Source of the DNA: Pseudomonas leptonychotis
GTDB lineage: Bacteria; Pseudomonadota; Gammaproteobacteria; Pseudomonadales; Pseudomonadaceae
Length of the DNA stretch: 64,000 nt
Reading direction: 5' to 3'
Assembly (NCBI RefSeq): GCF_004920405.1
Contig: NZ_RFLV01000001.1
Location: 1,426,001-1,490,000, forward strand
Part shown: positions 22,035-31,388 of the stretch, one piece after another
Numbering within the stretch: the first letter of the stretch is position 1
How the letters are laid out: each line of letters starts with the position of its first letter
The notes under the pieces: generated by a model
What the model saw: only the letters and a program-made list of their open reading frames with translations
Databases searched by the model: none
What the model was told of the DNA's origin: nothing
Position numbers and translations under genes: made by a program

Positions 22035-24110
22035 ATGACCGAGTTGGCGGCGGTATCCGTAACAGCGCTGAAAGGTGTCGGCGCTGCCCTGGCTGAAAAG
22101 CTGGCCAAGGTCGGCCTGGAAACCCTGCAGGATGTGTTATTCCACCTGCCGCTGCGCTATCAGGATCGTACCCGCATCGTGCCAATTGGCGCCCTTCGCC
22201 CCGGCCAGGACGCCGTGGTGGAAGGCATAGTCGCTGGCGCGGATGTAGTCATGGGGCGCCGGCGCAGTCTGCTGGTACGCCTGCAGGACGGCAGCGGCAC
22301 TCTCTCCTTACGTTTCTATCACTTCAGCCAGGCACAGAAAGAAGGCCTCAAGCGCGGCACGCAGGTGCGCTGCTACGGCGAAGTACGCCCCGGCTCTTCC
22401 GGCCTGGAAATCTATCACCCGGAGTACCGCGCCCTCTCGGGCAGCGAGCCGATTGCAGTCGAACAAACGCTGACACCGATCTACCCAACGACTGAAGGCC
22501 TGACCCAGCAACGCCTGCGCCAACTCAGCGAACAAGCCCTGGCACGCTTGGGCCCACACAGCCTGCCGGATTGGCTACCGCGCGAACTGGCTGACGATTA
22601 CCAGCTCAGCCCGCTCGACCAGGCAATCCGCTACCTGCATCGGCCGCCACCGGATGCCGACCAGGAAGAGCTTGCCGAAGGCCGGCACTGGGCCCAGCAC
22701 CGCCTGGCCTTCGAAGAATTGCTGACCCACCAACTGTCGCTGCAACGCCTGCGCGAAAGTGTCCGCGCGCAGCAGGCGCCGGCGCTGCCCCCGGCACAAA
22801 CCCTGCCGCAGCAATACCTGGCCAATCTGGGCTTTACCCCCACCGGCGCGCAACAGCGGGTCGGTGCGGAAATCGCTTACGACCTCAGCCAGAGCGAGCC
22901 GATGCTGCGCTTGGTGCAAGGCGATGTGGGTGCCGGTAAAACCGTAGTCGCCGCCTTTGCCGCCCTGCAAGCGCTGGAAGCCGGCTATCAAGTGGCCTTA
23001 ATGGCGCCCACCGAAATTCTCGCCGAACAGCACTTTATTAATTTCAGTAAATGGCTCGCGCCGCTCGGCCTGGAGGTCGCTTGGCTGGCCGGCAAACTCA
23101 AAGGCAAAGCCCGCGCCAGCGCGCTAGAGCAGATTGCTGGCGGCACACCCATGGTGGTCGGCACCCACGCGTTGTTTCAGGACGAAGTGAAGTTTCACAA
23201 GCTCGCCTTGGTGATCATCGATGAACAGCATCGCTTCGGCGTGCAGCAGCGCCTGGCCTTACGGCAGAAAGGCATCGGCGGGCATATGTGCCCACACCAG
23301 TTGATCATGACGGCCACGCCGATCCCGCGAACCCTGGCGATGAGCGCCTACGCCGACCTAGACACCTCGATCCTCGACGAGCTGCCGCCTGGCCGTACCC
23401 CGGTCAACACCCTGGTGATCGCCGACAGCCGCCGCCTGGAAGTGGTTGAGCGCGTGCGCCTGGCCTGTAATGAAGGCCGCCAGGCCTATTGGGTCTGCAC
23501 TCTGATCGAGGAATCGGAAGAGCTGACCTGCCAGGCCGCCGAAACCACCTTTGTCGACCTGAGCGCTGCGCTCGGAGGGCTGAATGTCGGCTTGATCCAC
23601 GGGCGCATGAAGCCTGCAGAAAAAGCCGCGGTGATGAACCAGTTCAAGCAGGGTCAACTGCAATTATTGGTCGCCACCACAGTGATCGAAGTAGGTGTCG
23701 ACGTGCCCAACGCCAGCCTGATGATCATCGAAAACCCGGAACGCCTGGGCCTGGCCCAACTGCATCAACTGCGCGGGCGAGTCGGCCGCGGCAGCGCGGC
23801 CAGTCATTGCCTGCTGCTCTACCACGCGCCACTGTCGCAACTGGGCCGACAGCGCCTGGCTATCATGCGCGAGACCTGCGATGGTTTCGTCATCGCCGAA
23901 AAAGACTTGGAACTGCGCGGCCCTGGCGAGATGCTCGGCACCCGCCAAACTGGCCTGTTGCAATTTAAGGTCGCCGATTTAATGCGCGATGCCGACCTGC
24001 TGCCCGCCGTGCGCGACGCCGCGCAAGCGCTATTGGAACACTGGCCGCAGCATGTAAGCCCACTACTTGAACGTTGGCTGCGCCATGGCCAACAATACGG
24101 GCAAGTGTGA
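22035..24110 (+). CDS. recG: ATP-dependent DNA helicase RecG
   Basis: Branch-migrating helicase that remodels stalled forks and Holliday junctions. 691 residues, normal length. N-terminal wedge/OB domain (about 60-150; [18 protein letters not shown]), then helicase motifs: Walker A GDVGAGKT near 296, motif II DEQHRFG near 397 (the DEQH variant of DExH, typical of RecG), [10 protein letters not shown], and motif [11 protein letters not shown]. Starts 8 bp after oxyR, so probably cotranscribed. Confidence 0.98.
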   Translation: MTELAAVSVTALKGVGAALAEKLAKVGLETLQDVLFHLPLRYQDRTRIVPIGALRPGQDAVVEGIVAGADVVMGRRRSLLVRLQDGSGTLSLRFYHFSQAQKEGLKRGTQVRCYGEVRPGSSGLEIYHPEYRALSGSEPIAVEQTLTPIYPTTEGLTQQRLRQLSEQALARLGPHSLPDWLPRELADDYQLSPLDQAIRYLHRPPPDADQEELAEGRHWAQHRLAFEELLTHQLSLQRLRESVRAQQAPALPPAQTLPQQYLANLGFTPTGAQQRVGAEIAYDLSQSEPMLRLVQGDVGAGKTVVAAFAALQALEAGYQVALMAPTEILAEQHFINFSKWLAPLGLEVAWLAGKLKGKARASALEQIAGGTPMVVGTHALFQDEVKFHKLALVIIDEQHRFGVQQRLALRQKGIGGHMCPHQLIMTATPIPRTLAMSAYADLDTSILDELPPGRTPVNTLVIADSRRLEVVERVRLACNEGRQAYWVCTLIEESEELTCQAAETTFVDLSAALGGLNVGLIHGRMKPAEKAAVMNQFKQGQLQLLVATTVIEVGVDVPNASLMIIENPERLGLAQLHQLRGRVGRGSAASHCLLLYHAPLSQLGRQRLAIMRETCDGFVIAEKDLELRGPGEMLGTRQTGLLQFKVADLMRDADLLPAVRDAAQALLEHWPQHVSPLLERWLRHGQQYGQV

Positions 24111-24200
24111 CCCAGCGCACAACACAACTGTCAGCTGCGCCGCACTTTCACCAGCCCGCTGTTTATACTCGAAGCATTGCTGCCCCTGCCGGATACCGCC

Positions 24201-25607
24201 ATGACTGAACTTGCCCTTGCTCCCGACACCGCCCCGCGCCCGCCAGCGGTGATTCTGCAATTGCTGGAAAAGCTCGGCTTGCCCTACCAAGTTTGCCGTG
24301 ACCTGCCCGGTTTACCGGCCGCACAGCGCCTGCAAGCGGTGTTGTTGGATGACGCCGTGGGCGCGCTGTTAGTCCTTTACCCACAAAGCCAGCTGCTCGA
24401 CCTCAATCGCCTGACCGAACTGACCGGCCGCCAACTGGTGGCCGTAAAGCCGGAACGTCTTGAGCGCATGCTGAGTAAACACAGCCTAAAAGTGCTACCC
24501 GGCTTGCCCCCGCTGACCAGCTCGCCGTGCCTGTATGACGAGCGTTTGCTGCAAGTACCTAGCCTGTACATCGAGTCTGGCCAACGCGGCGTGCTCCTGG
24601 AGCTGGGCAGCGAGGCGTTCAAGAGCCTGCTGAGCAAGGCCAGCGCCGCGCGCTTCGGCGAGCCGCTGAGCAATATCCACCTAAACCTGGACCGCCCCGA
24701 CGACGATCGCGCCGAGATCACCCAGGCCGTGCAAGCGTTCACCGCACGACGCATCCAGCAACGCTTAGAAGAAACCATCGAAATACCGCCGCTGCCGGAA
24801 ACTGCGCAAAAAATCATCAAGCTGCGCGTCGACCCGGACGCCACCGTGGATGACATTACCGGCGTAGTCGAAACCGACCCCGCGTTGGCCGCTCAGGTGG
24901 TCAGCTGGGCCGCCTCGCCCTACTACGCCGCGCCCGGCAAGATCCGCTCGGTGGAAGACGCTATCGTCCGCGTACTGGGCTTTGATCTGGTGATCAACCT
25001 GGCACTCGGCTTGGCCCTCGGCAAGACCCTGAGCCTGCCCAAGGATCATCCGCAACAAGCCACGCCGTATTGGCAGCAGGCGATTTACAGCGCCGCCGTC
25101 ATCGAAGGCCTGACCCGCGCCATTCCGCGCGCACAGCGTCCGGAGGCCGGTCTCACCTACCTCGCTGGCCTGCTGCATAACTTCGGCTACCTAGTGCTCG
25201 CGCATGTGTTTCCGCCGCACTTCTCGCTGATTTGCCGACATCTAGAGGTCAACCCGCACCTGTCGCACAGCTATATCGAGCAGCATTTGCTTGGCATCAG
25301 CCGTGAACAGATCGGCGCCTGGCTGATGCGCTACTGGGACATGCCAGAAGAGCTGGCCAGCGCCTTGCGCTTCCAGCACGACCCGGAATACAACGGCCCC
25401 CACGCCACCTACCCGAACCTGGTGTGCCTGTCGGTCAGCCTGCTGCGTAATCGCGGTATCGGGGCCGGGCCACAAAGCGAGATCCCACAAAGCCTGTTCG
25501 ACAACCTCGGTATCAGCCGTGACAAGGCCGAGGAGGCCGTGAGCAAAGTGCTGGCTGCCGAAGTCGCCCTGCGCGAATTGGCTGCGCAATTCCACCCGGC
25601 GCACTGA
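24201..25607 (+). CDS. HDOD domain protein with N-terminal YbaK/aminoacyl-deacylase-like region
   Basis: 468 residues. The C-terminal two thirds is an HDOD domain (about 185-400; IPPLPETAQKIIKLRVDPDATVDDI, then LAGLLHNFGYLVLAHVFP), a family related to HD phosphohydrolases but usually lacking the metal-binding HD pair and found in signalling proteins. The N-terminal 160 residues resemble the YbaK/prolyl-tRNA deacylase fold by general pattern (LLEKLGLPYQV...LLDDAVGALLVLYP). The ATG at 24201 is chosen because of the family start MTELAL; the frame extends 24 nt further. It ends at a strong terminator. Precise role unknown. Confidence 0.85.
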   Translation: MTELALAPDTAPRPPAVILQLLEKLGLPYQVCRDLPGLPAAQRLQAVLLDDAVGALLVLYPQSQLLDLNRLTELTGRQLVAVKPERLERMLSKHSLKVLPGLPPLTSSPCLYDERLLQVPSLYIESGQRGVLLELGSEAFKSLLSKASAARFGEPLSNIHLNLDRPDDDRAEITQAVQAFTARRIQQRLEETIEIPPLPETAQKIIKLRVDPDATVDDITGVVETDPALAAQVVSWAASPYYAAPGKIRSVEDAIVRVLGFDLVINLALGLALGKTLSLPKDHPQQATPYWQQAIYSAAVIEGLTRAIPRAQRPEAGLTYLAGLLHNFGYLVLAHVFPPHFSLICRHLEVNPHLSHSYIEQHLLGISREQIGAWLMRYWDMPEELASALRFQHDPEYNGPHATYPNLVCLSVSLLRNRGIGAGPQSEIPQSLFDNLGISRDKAEEAVSKVLAAEVALRELAAQFHPAH

Positions 25608-25621
25608 ATACGCCGAACAAT

Positions 25622-25645
25622 AAAGGGGCCTGCAGGCCCCTTTTT
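25622..25645. terminator. Bidirectional rho-independent terminator
   Basis: AAAGGGGCC (25622-25630) and GGCCCCTTT (25635-25643) form a stem with a TGCA loop, with A and T runs on the two sides. It lies between the convergent HDOD gene (+) and the exported hypothetical (-), serving both. Confidence 0.88.
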
Positions 25646-25660
25646 ATTCGTTATAGCGCG

Positions 25661-26404
25661 TTACTTATTCAGCTGCGCACGCCGTGCAGCGAACAGCTCA
25701 GGTAATGCCTGGACACTGCTGTCGAGCAGCTGAGCGACTGCTGGCTGCTCATATAAAGCGGCATATTCAGCCAGCTGCTCACTGGGCATTTGCCGGTACG
25801 CGTAGAGCATAAAGGACTCTACCGCTTCGGCACTGGACGCCCGCAGCGCGTCTTCTTGGGCCTTGGTCTGACTGCTCAGCGCTTGCTCATCAATAGTTTC
25901 ACCACGAGCCTGCAAAGCCAGAAACGCCTGAGTCTTACCCACCTCATAACGCAACAGGGTCGCCAGTGTCGTGGTATGCGCCGCCGCATCCAAGCGCCGC
26001 ACCAGCATTAGCCGCTCTTCACGCGGTGGGCGCTCGCTCAGTTGCTTGCGATACGCCGCCAAGCCTTCTGCGCCGCTGTCACCGACGGATCGTTCGGCAG
26101 CGGTGAAGCTTTGCGCCAGGGGGCTTTCAAGCAGACTTTGCGCCTGTTGCACCTGCGCTTGATCGAGTTTAATCGTCAGACGCTTGGCCAAGTCCAGGCA
26201 TAAAGCATCGGCGGCAAACACCTTGGCCAACTGCGCGTGTTGCTTGCCAGTCAAACCACGCTGCACCAACGGCGCACTCTGCTCGCAGAGCAAACGGATG
26301 CCCGCCAGCTCGAATAACGGCGCAAAGGCTTCGGCTTTGGGGGGCGCGGCATGGGCAAGAGAGGCGGACAACAACAGGACAATCATCAACAAACGCATGG
26401 GCAA
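25661..26404 (-). CDS. Exported hypothetical protein
   Basis: 247 residues with a clear signal peptide (MPMRLLMIVLLLSASLAHA, cleavage after AHA) and a helical, glutamine- and alanine-rich mature part (QQAQSLLESPLAQSFTAAE, EQLAEYAALYEQPAVAQLL). The last helix repeats a pattern often seen in DUF2059-like periplasmic proteins, but I cannot assign the family firmly. The ATG could also be the third residue. It lies downstream of the SCP2-like gene on the same strand. Function unknown. Confidence 0.75.
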   Translation of the reverse strand: MPMRLLMIVLLLSASLAHAAPPKAEAFAPLFELAGIRLLCEQSAPLVQRGLTGKQHAQLAKVFAADALCLDLAKRLTIKLDQAQVQQAQSLLESPLAQSFTAAERSVGDSGAEGLAAYRKQLSERPPREERLMLVRRLDAAAHTTTLATLLRYEVGKTQAFLALQARGETIDEQALSSQTKAQEDALRASSAEAVESFMLYAYRQMPSEQLAEYAALYEQPAVAQLLDSSVQALPELFAARRAQLNK

Positions 26405-26477
26405 GCTCTCGTTATGGCGATGCCCAGCCTAGCGAAAGCCTGGCACGCCGACTAGCCCTGGCGTGCCCGGTTGCGGA

Positions 26478-26870
26478 TCAGGCAGCTTTTTTTGCAGCGT
26501 CTTTCTTCTTCGGCATCAGGTACTTAGTCAGGCCCTGGAACCAGATTACCAGCGCCGGGTTGCCCTGAATCTGGATGTCTTTGTTCTGAATGCCCTGCAT
26601 AAACGCCAGCTGTTTGTTTTTGGCGCTCATGGTGGCAAAACCATAGGCTGCATCTTTGAAACCAAGGGCAAACGCAGGCTCGCTGGCAGGGCCACGCTTA
26701 CTGGTGATGCGCTGGTCTTTAACGATGAAGTGACGGGCTACTTTGCCGTCTAAAGTGTGCAGCTGGAACGTCATATCACGGTCGACAAGCTGCTGTTGGA
26801 ACGCCGGGTTTTCACGGCTGGCCTTGGTCATCAGGCGGCCCAGCATCCACAGAAGAAAACGAAATTTCAT
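26478..26870 (-). CDS. SCP2-like (sterol carrier protein type) hypothetical protein
   Basis: 130 residues from the ATG at 26870 (MKFRFLLWMLGRLM). The middle, with HFIVKDQRITSKRG followed by PAFALGFKDAAYGFATM and LAFMQGIQNKDIQIQGNPALVIWFQGL, has the GxxxFGFxxxxxLxxMxGxxxxxxxxxG character of SCP2/lipid-binding helper domains. The C-terminus is lysine-rich. No catalytic residues are expected. Family assignment is by pattern only. It lies between the HU gene and the exported hypothetical, all on the minus strand. Confidence 0.72.
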   Translation of the reverse strand: MKFRFLLWMLGRLMTKASRENPAFQQQLVDRDMTFQLHTLDGKVARHFIVKDQRITSKRGPASEPAFALGFKDAAYGFATMSAKNKQLAFMQGIQNKDIQIQGNPALVIWFQGLTKYLMPKKKDAAKKAA

Positions 26871-27010
26871 GCGCGAGGCCTCGCAAAAGGTAAGGGAAAG
26901 GCGGCGCATTGTAGCGGTTTGTGGCGGGCACTACATCCGGCTAAAAGAACGGCGTGAGCACGCCAGCAGGAGCGGAGCAACCCGGAGCCAAAGACCCCGG
27001 GCCTGAGGAC

Positions 27011-27283
27011 TCAGTTAACCGCATCTTTCAGGGACTTGCCCGGTTTGAAAGCGACGGTGTTGCTGGCCTTGATCTGTACCGGCTCGCCGGTTTGCGGGTT
27101 TTTCCCGGTGCGAGCACCGCGATGGCGTTGCACGAATGTACCGAAGCCCACCAGGGTGACGCTGTCCTTGCGGTTCAGTGCGTTGGTGATTTCTTCGAGT
27201 ACCGCGTTAAGTACACGGTTTGCCTGATCTTTAGTCAGATCCGCCTTATCGGCGATGGCGGCGGCGAGTTCCGGTTTACGCAT
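27011..27283 (-). CDS. HU-family DNA-binding protein
   Basis: 90 residues starting MRKPELAAAIADKADL at 27283. HU/IHF fold: dimerisation helices, then GFGTFVQRHRGARTGKNPQTGEPVQI, which includes the family signature and the beta-arm tip (proline of NPQTGEPV) that intercalates into DNA. Nucleoid-associated, bends DNA non-specifically. Related to HupB but a separate paralogue found next to the rubredoxin genes in Pseudomonas. The 186 bp upstream presumably contain its promoter. Confidence 0.93.
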   Translation of the reverse strand: MRKPELAAAIADKADLTKDQANRVLNAVLEEITNALNRKDSVTLVGFGTFVQRHRGARTGKNPQTGEPVQIKASNTVAFKPGKSLKDAVN

Positions 27284-27469
27284 AAATGCCTCTTTACGGT
27301 TTTTTGTTGTTGTGTCCGGGCTGCTCTGCGCGAGCAGGTACCAAGGCGCCGCAACAGCTCTAGGCTGCGGCAGACTGAGGGAGGATGGCATGCCATCGGG
27401 CCCTGCGCCAGTCTTGTCCTACAGTTAAAGTGGGCAATTTTATGGCATATCAGACAGAACAGCTGCCAT

Positions 27470-28618
27470 TCACGCCAGAAGGGCAGGCAAGCGCTTATTC
27501 AAAGCCAATTTATCCTGCACAGCCGTGCCGGTAAGTGCATAACCGAGCAGCGCACCGCTGCTGTCATGGCACAGCGCTTTGATGTCGGCGCCGCTGCCTT
27601 CGACCTGCCACTCGCCTTGCAGGCCGCGCGGTGGTGGCGACACCACCAGCGGGCAAACCGGGGTTTTTACCGTCACTGGCATAGGGCCATAGCTCACCGC
27701 TACTGGATTACCGGCCAACGTTTGCGCCAGCGCGCGCGCGCAGGTCATCAACGGCATGACGTAGAGCAGATTGATCCCATCGACCTCGGCGCAATCGCCC
27801 AGCGCGTAGATATTGGTGTGTGACGTACGCAGCTGGCGGTCAACCACCACCCCACGATTGACCGCCAGCCCGGCCGCAGCCGCCAGCTCGATACGCGGAC
27901 GCAGACCCACGGCGGAGAGCACCAGATCGCACTCAATCAACGTGCCGTCGGACAGATGCGCCTGCAGTGCATTGCCCTGATGGTTCAGGCTGGCCAACAC
28001 CGGCCCCAAGTGAAAACGCGCGCCAAGCCCTTCCAGCCCGGTTTGTACTGCCGCCGCCGCTGCTGGGTGCAGCAAACCGGGCATCACCTGCTCACAGGGC
28101 GCCACCAGCTCGACCTGATAGCCACCCAGGGTCAGGTCATTGGCAAACTCGCAGCCGATCAGCCCAACGCCCAGCAACAGAACACGCTGCTTGCCGGCCG
28201 CCGCCGTACGAAAGCGCGCGTAGTCTTCCAAGTCATTGATCGAGAAGATTGCATCGTCGGCATCGCCTTCGACCGGCACGCGAATCACCTCGGCGCCACA
28301 GGCCAGCACCAGATCGCGGTACGGCACAGCCTCTTCGCCGATCCATAGCTGCTGGTGGCCGGGGTCAATGCCGCTGATCCGCGTGTGGGTACGAATTTCC
28401 GCTTTGAGCTGCTCGGCCATGGCGCCTGGCTCCGCCATGCTCAACCCGTCGGCATCCTTGTTCTTGGCAAAGCCGGTGGAGAGCATCGGCTTGGAATAGG
28501 AGCGCCCATCGTCAGCGGTAATCAGCAACAGCGGGGTTTCGCTGTCGAGCTTGCGAAACTCACGGGCCAGGTTGTAACCGGCCAGGCCGGTGCCGATGAT
28601 GACGACAGGAGCACTCAT
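27470..28618 (-). CDS. rubB: Rubredoxin-NAD(+) reductase
   Basis: FAD-dependent reductase passing electrons from NADH to rubredoxin, which serves alkane hydroxylase or oxidative-stress reductases. 382 residues from the ATG at 28618 ([18 protein letters not shown]), where the FAD-binding GxGxxG is at about residues 8-14. The second Rossmann motif [14 protein letters not shown] lies near 147 (NADH) and the FAD signature [12 protein letters not shown] near 270. Directly downstream of the two rubredoxin genes on the same strand, 62 bp from the nearer one. Confidence 0.94.
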   Translation of the reverse strand: MSAPVVIIGTGLAGYNLAREFRKLDSETPLLLITADDGRSYSKPMLSTGFAKNKDADGLSMAEPGAMAEQLKAEIRTHTRISGIDPGHQQLWIGEEAVPYRDLVLACGAEVIRVPVEGDADDAIFSINDLEDYARFRTAAAGKQRVLLLGVGLIGCEFANDLTLGGYQVELVAPCEQVMPGLLHPAAAAAVQTGLEGLGARFHLGPVLASLNHQGNALQAHLSDGTLIECDLVLSAVGLRPRIELAAAAGLAVNRGVVVDRQLRTSHTNIYALGDCAEVDGINLLYVMPLMTCARALAQTLAGNPVAVSYGPMPVTVKTPVCPLVVSPPPRGLQGEWQVEGSGADIKALCHDSSGALLGYALTGTAVQDKLALNKRLPALLA

Positions 28619-28680
28619 GCTGCATTCCTCACACAGAGCGCGGTTCAACGCGCTGAAAAATTCGGGGCTGACGATGGCGC

Positions 28681-28848
28681 TCAGGCGATTTCGATCATCT
28701 CAAAATCAAGCTTGCCGACGCCGCAATCGGGGCACAACCAATCGGCAGGAACATCCTCCCAGGCCGTGCCAGGGGCAATGCCTTCATCGGGCAGGCCGAG
28801 GGCTTCGTCATAGATAAAACCGCACACCACACACTGCCACTTACGCAT
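28681..28848 (-). CDS. rubA2: Rubredoxin (paralogue 2)
   Basis: 55-residue electron carrier. It begins [18 protein letters not shown] and contains the two iron-binding CxxCG knuckles: C6/C9 and C39/C42 (LCPDCG). Ends [11 protein letters not shown] ribosome site GAGGTGG lies before the ATG. It sits between rubredoxin reductase and the other rubredoxin, and differs from that paralogue at only about ten positions. Confidence 0.95.
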   Translation of the reverse strand: MRKWQCVVCGFIYDEALGLPDEGIAPGTAWEDVPADWLCPDCGVGKLDFEMIEIA

Positions 28849-28953
28849 AACCACCTCACCGCTTAATTCAGCTTGTTCGGGTTATTCAGTATGGGCACTC
28901 ACTAAACAAAACGGCGACCTCATGATCGCCGTAGAAAGCTTGCAGAATGTGCT

Positions 28954-29075
28954 CAAAGGCTTGCGAGCTATAGTCCTGCAAGGCAAAAACAGGCGAGGAA
29001 GCGGAGTGTACTTTTGTACATGAGCCTTCCGAGCCGGTTTTTAACGCCGCAGGGCCGAAGCGCAGCAGCCTTTGG
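28954..29075. repeat. Structured intergenic element, copy A
   Basis: 122-bp nested inverted repeat between the two rubredoxin genes. The core runs from GCAAGGC (28978) to AACGCCG (29043-29049). Within it AAAAAC pairs with GTTTTT, GGC with GCC, GGAA with TTCC and GTAC with GTAC around a TTTT loop. Outer arms CAAAGGCT...CCTGC and GCAGG...AGCCTTTG are also complementary. Related elements lie at 29460-29559 and 51487-51591. Confidence 0.75.
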
Positions 29076-29082
29076 CAGGTTC

Positions 29083-29250
29083 TTAGCCGATTTCGATCAT
29101 TTCGAAATCAAGCTTACCCACGCCACAGTCGGGGCACAGCCAGTCTTCCGGGACGTCCTGCCAGAGCGTGCCGGCGGCGATGCCTTCATCAGGCCAGCCT
29201 TGGCTCTCGTCGTAAATCAGTCCACAGACCACACATTGCCACTTCTTCAT
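29083..29250 (-). CDS. rubA1: Rubredoxin (paralogue 1)
   Basis: 55-residue rubredoxin starting [18 protein letters not shown] with iron ligands C6, C9, C39 and C42, ending [10 protein letters not shown]. First gene of the rubredoxin-rubredoxin-reductase group on the minus strand; a promoter is expected in the bases just above 29251. The 232 bp between it and rubA2 are filled mainly by a structured repeat, so the two may be differentially expressed. Confidence 0.95.
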   Translation of the reverse strand: MKKWQCVVCGLIYDESQGWPDEGIAAGTLWQDVPEDWLCPDCGVGKLDFEMIEIG

Positions 29251-29429
29251 AACTACCTCAGGTGGATCACACGGCTATTGCGCCGGGGAAACTACCGTAT
29301 ATGTGCGGGTGCGCCAAGCCGCCGGGCGATGAATAGCGTGCCGGTGAGGCCAACCAAAGTCGGGCTCTGCCCAGCGTAGCGGCCAATCGCCGCGCCCGGC
29401 GCCGTCTGCCCGGGCGCAAGGGCCATGCG
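29251..29429. other. Gene-free stretch between rubA1 and the MITE-like element
   Basis: About 180 bp with no convincing gene. The first tens of bases should hold the rubA1 promoter. The minus strand is open from 29292 up to the MITE-like element and reads a protein-like tail (LVGLTGTLFIARRLG), which might be the remnant of a gene, but nothing identifiable. In PAO1 the glycolate oxidase genes (glcGFEDC) occupy this position, from memory; they are absent here. Confidence 0.45.
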
Positions 29430-29696
29430 AGGGTCTGTTGCCATTTCGTTCGCGGCCGCGCCGAAGCCTGTTTTAGCGCGAGGCAAGGCACGAGACACGA
29501 AGTTTGGTTGTTCCAAATGAGTGTCGAGAAACGCAGTATCGCGCTAAAACAGGCTCGGCCCTTCGGGTTGCGCGAAAAATTTCGCCAAGCAGTGTTGGAG
29601 GTCTTGGCAAGGGAACAACCATTACCTGCGTCCTCCGCCTAGCCTGGCGAGATTTTTCGCGGCAACGCGGCTTGCGACGAAACGGCAACAGACCCT
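29430..29696. mobile_element. MITE-like element with 23-bp terminal inverted repeats
   Basis: 267 bp bounded by AGGGTCTGTTGCCATTTCGT at the left end (29430 onward) and its near-perfect reverse complement ACGAAACGGCAACAGACCCT at the right end (to 29696). Inside are two further inverted-repeat pairs: 29460-29480 with 29540-29559, and 29567-29590 with 29642-29666 (GTTGCGCGAAAAATTTCGCC). No coding frame for a transposase, so it would be non-autonomous. A target-site duplication is not clear. Confidence 0.72.
29460..29559. repeat. Structured intergenic element, copy B (inside the MITE-like element)
   Basis: 100 bp with outer arms GCCGAAGCCTGTTTTAGCGC and GCGCTAAAACAGGCTCGGC. The core runs from GCAAGGCA (29483) to AAACGCAG (to 29536), and within it GACAC pairs with GTGTC and TTTGG with CCAAA. 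Same layout and same end motifs as copies A and C, with different stem sequences. Confidence 0.7.
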
Positions 29697-29732
29697 AGAC
29701 TCGCGCGCCTCTGCCTACGGTGAAACCTGCTC

Positions 29733-30287
29733 GTGCCCCACGCCACCCTCGCCCACCCGCCGCACTGGCTGACTGCCAGCCAACTGCACCCTGCACCTAC
29801 AGCTGCGGTGCGCGATTGGCTATTCAATGAAGATTCGTTAACGCGCCGGCTGACCGCCTTGTCAGCCGATGGCTTCAGCGTCACTCCATTGCAGGAAGGA
29901 TGGCAGCACCTACGCAGCGATGAATGCAGCGCGCTGGGCGTGGCCAGCGGCAGCCAGGGCTGGGTACGTGAAGTGTACTTGCGCGGCCACGGCCAGCCTT
30001 GGGTGTTCGCTCGCAGCGTGGCGGCGCGTAGCGCCCTGGAAGGCTCCGGTCTGGCGCTGGATCAACTGGGCAGCCGCTCATTGGGCGAACTGCTGTTCAG
30101 CGACCGCGCCTTCGACCGCGGCGAACTGCAGGTATGTCGCTACCCGGCGCAATGGCTGCCGCCTGAGGCTTACAGCGAGCGCCTGTGGGCGCGACGCTCG
30201 TGTTTTAGCCGTGGCGCTTTGGGCGTATTGGTGGCCGAGGTGTTTTTGCCCGCATTCTGGCAAGCCGCCGAGACCGACACGCCGTAG
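29733..30287 (+). CDS. ubiC: Chorismate-pyruvate lyase
   Basis: Converts chorismate to 4-hydroxybenzoate plus pyruvate, the first committed step of ubiquinone synthesis. 184 residues from the GTG at 29733; an ATG start is not available at a suitable place. UbiC features: LTRRLTALSADGFSV near the N-terminus, EVYLRGHGQPWVFARSV (active-site arginine region, about 74-90) and LGELLFSDRAFDRGELQVCR. Its TAG stop is the first three bases of a repeat. Upstream of ubiA, which uses its product. Confidence 0.93.
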   Translation: MPHATLAHPPHWLTASQLHPAPTAAVRDWLFNEDSLTRRLTALSADGFSVTPLQEGWQHLRSDECSALGVASGSQGWVREVYLRGHGQPWVFARSVAARSALEGSGLALDQLGSRSLGELLFSDRAFDRGELQVCRYPAQWLPPEAYSERLWARRSCFSRGALGVLVAEVFLPAFWQAAETDTP

Positions 30288-30350
30288 GATGGATGACGCT
30301 TCACCCATCCACCGTTGCGCCCTTAGGCAGGTGAAAAAGCGCCATCCCCC
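30284..30350. repeat. GGATGG-type inverted repeat after ubiC
   Basis: GGATGGATGACGCTTCACC (from 30288) can pair with GGTGAAAAAGCGCCATCC near 30330-30347. Elements of the GTAGGRTGGATGACGC kind are frequent between Pseudomonas genes. It begins at the ubiC stop codon. Confidence 0.65.
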
Positions 30351-30356
30351 CTACCC

Positions 30357-30387
30357 GGCTTTAGCGGCGACGGTCGCGGCTAAAGCC
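30357..30387. repeat. REP-like perfect hairpin between ubiC and ubiA
   Basis: The 15-nt arm GGCTTTAGCGGCGAC pairs perfectly with GTCGCGGCTAAAGCC around a single G (30357-30387). The sequence is typical of short palindromic repeats scattered in Pseudomonas genomes. There is no T run after it, so it is not a classical terminator, though it may stabilise the ubiC message. Confidence 0.7.
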
Positions 30388-30474
30388 CCGCCCACCACTC
30401 TTCTCTTGCAGCCCACCCACCCTATCTCGCCATCGCCCGTATAATCAGCCGCAACTCGCATGGAGACGCGCTCG

Positions 30475-31368
30475 ATGTATACCCGCCTGCTGCATTCACT
30501 CAACCGCCTGCACCCGCGCGCCTGGGACTTTGTCCAGCTGATGCGCCTGGACAAACCCATCGGCATTTACCTGTTGCTGTGGCCGACGCTGTGGGCGCTG
30601 TGGGTAGCGGCTGAGGGCGTACCGAGCGCGAAAAATCTGTTTATCTTCGTGATGGGTGTGTTTCTGATGCGTGCAGCCGGCTGCGTGATCAACGATTACG
30701 CAGACCGCCACTTCGACGGTCACGTCAGCCGCACCAAGGCCCGCCCTCTGGCCAGCGGTAAAGTGCAGCCGCGCGAAGCGTTGATCCTGTTCGCCGTATT
30801 AGTGGCGCTCAGTTTTGCACTGGTGCTGTTCACCAACGCCAGCACCCTCTGGCTGTCGTTCGGCGGCCTGGCTCTAGCCGCCTGCTACCCCTTTATGAAG
30901 CGCTACACCTTCTACCCACAAGTGGTGTTGGGTGCAGCATTTTCCTGGGGCATGCCGATGGCCTTCACCGCCGAAACTGGCAGCCTGCCACCCGAGGCCT
31001 GGCTGCTGTATATCGCCAACCTACTGTGGACGGTGGCCTACGACACCTATTACGCCATGGCCGACCGTGAAGACGACCTGAAGATTGGGGTGCGCTCCAC
31101 CGCCATCCTGTTTGGCGATGCCGACCGCTTGATTATCGTCATCCTCCAGGGCCTCGCGCTGCTATGCCTGTTGCTGGCCGCGGCACGCTTCGAGCTCGGC
31201 CTGTACTTCCACCTCGGCCTGCTGGTGGCCGCCGGCTGCTTTGCCTGGGAGTTTCACAAGACCCGCAACCGCAAGCCGATGGCGTGCTTCAATGCCTTTC
31301 TGCATAACCACTGGGCAGGCTTGGCGATCTTTATCGGCCTGGTGTTTGACTACGCCTTACGCGGCTAG
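30475..31368 (+). CDS. ubiA: 4-hydroxybenzoate polyprenyltransferase
   Basis: Inner-membrane enzyme that attaches the polyprenyl chain to 4-hydroxybenzoate. 297 residues from the ATG at 30475 ([17 protein letters not shown]), which fits the family better than the ATG at 30460; GGAG lies upstream. About eight or nine transmembrane helices. The two aspartate-rich Mg-diphosphate motifs are present: [11 protein letters not shown] near 70-80 and [12 protein letters not shown] near 190-201. Confidence 0.96.
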   Translation: MYTRLLHSLNRLHPRAWDFVQLMRLDKPIGIYLLLWPTLWALWVAAEGVPSAKNLFIFVMGVFLMRAAGCVINDYADRHFDGHVSRTKARPLASGKVQPREALILFAVLVALSFALVLFTNASTLWLSFGGLALAACYPFMKRYTFYPQVVLGAAFSWGMPMAFTAETGSLPPEAWLLYIANLLWTVAYDTYYAMADREDDLKIGVRSTAILFGDADRLIIVILQGLALLCLLLAAARFELGLYFHLGLLVAAGCFAWEFHKTRNRKPMACFNAFLHNHWAGLAIFIGLVFDYALRG

Positions 31369-31388
31369 AAAGAAGCGTTGCCGCGCGC

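Noticed and set aside
29292..29516. Small minus-strand open frame crossing the end of the MITE-like element
   Set aside because: Its first part is repeat sequence and the remainder (about 45 residues) matches nothing I recognise; noted only as a possible remnant.
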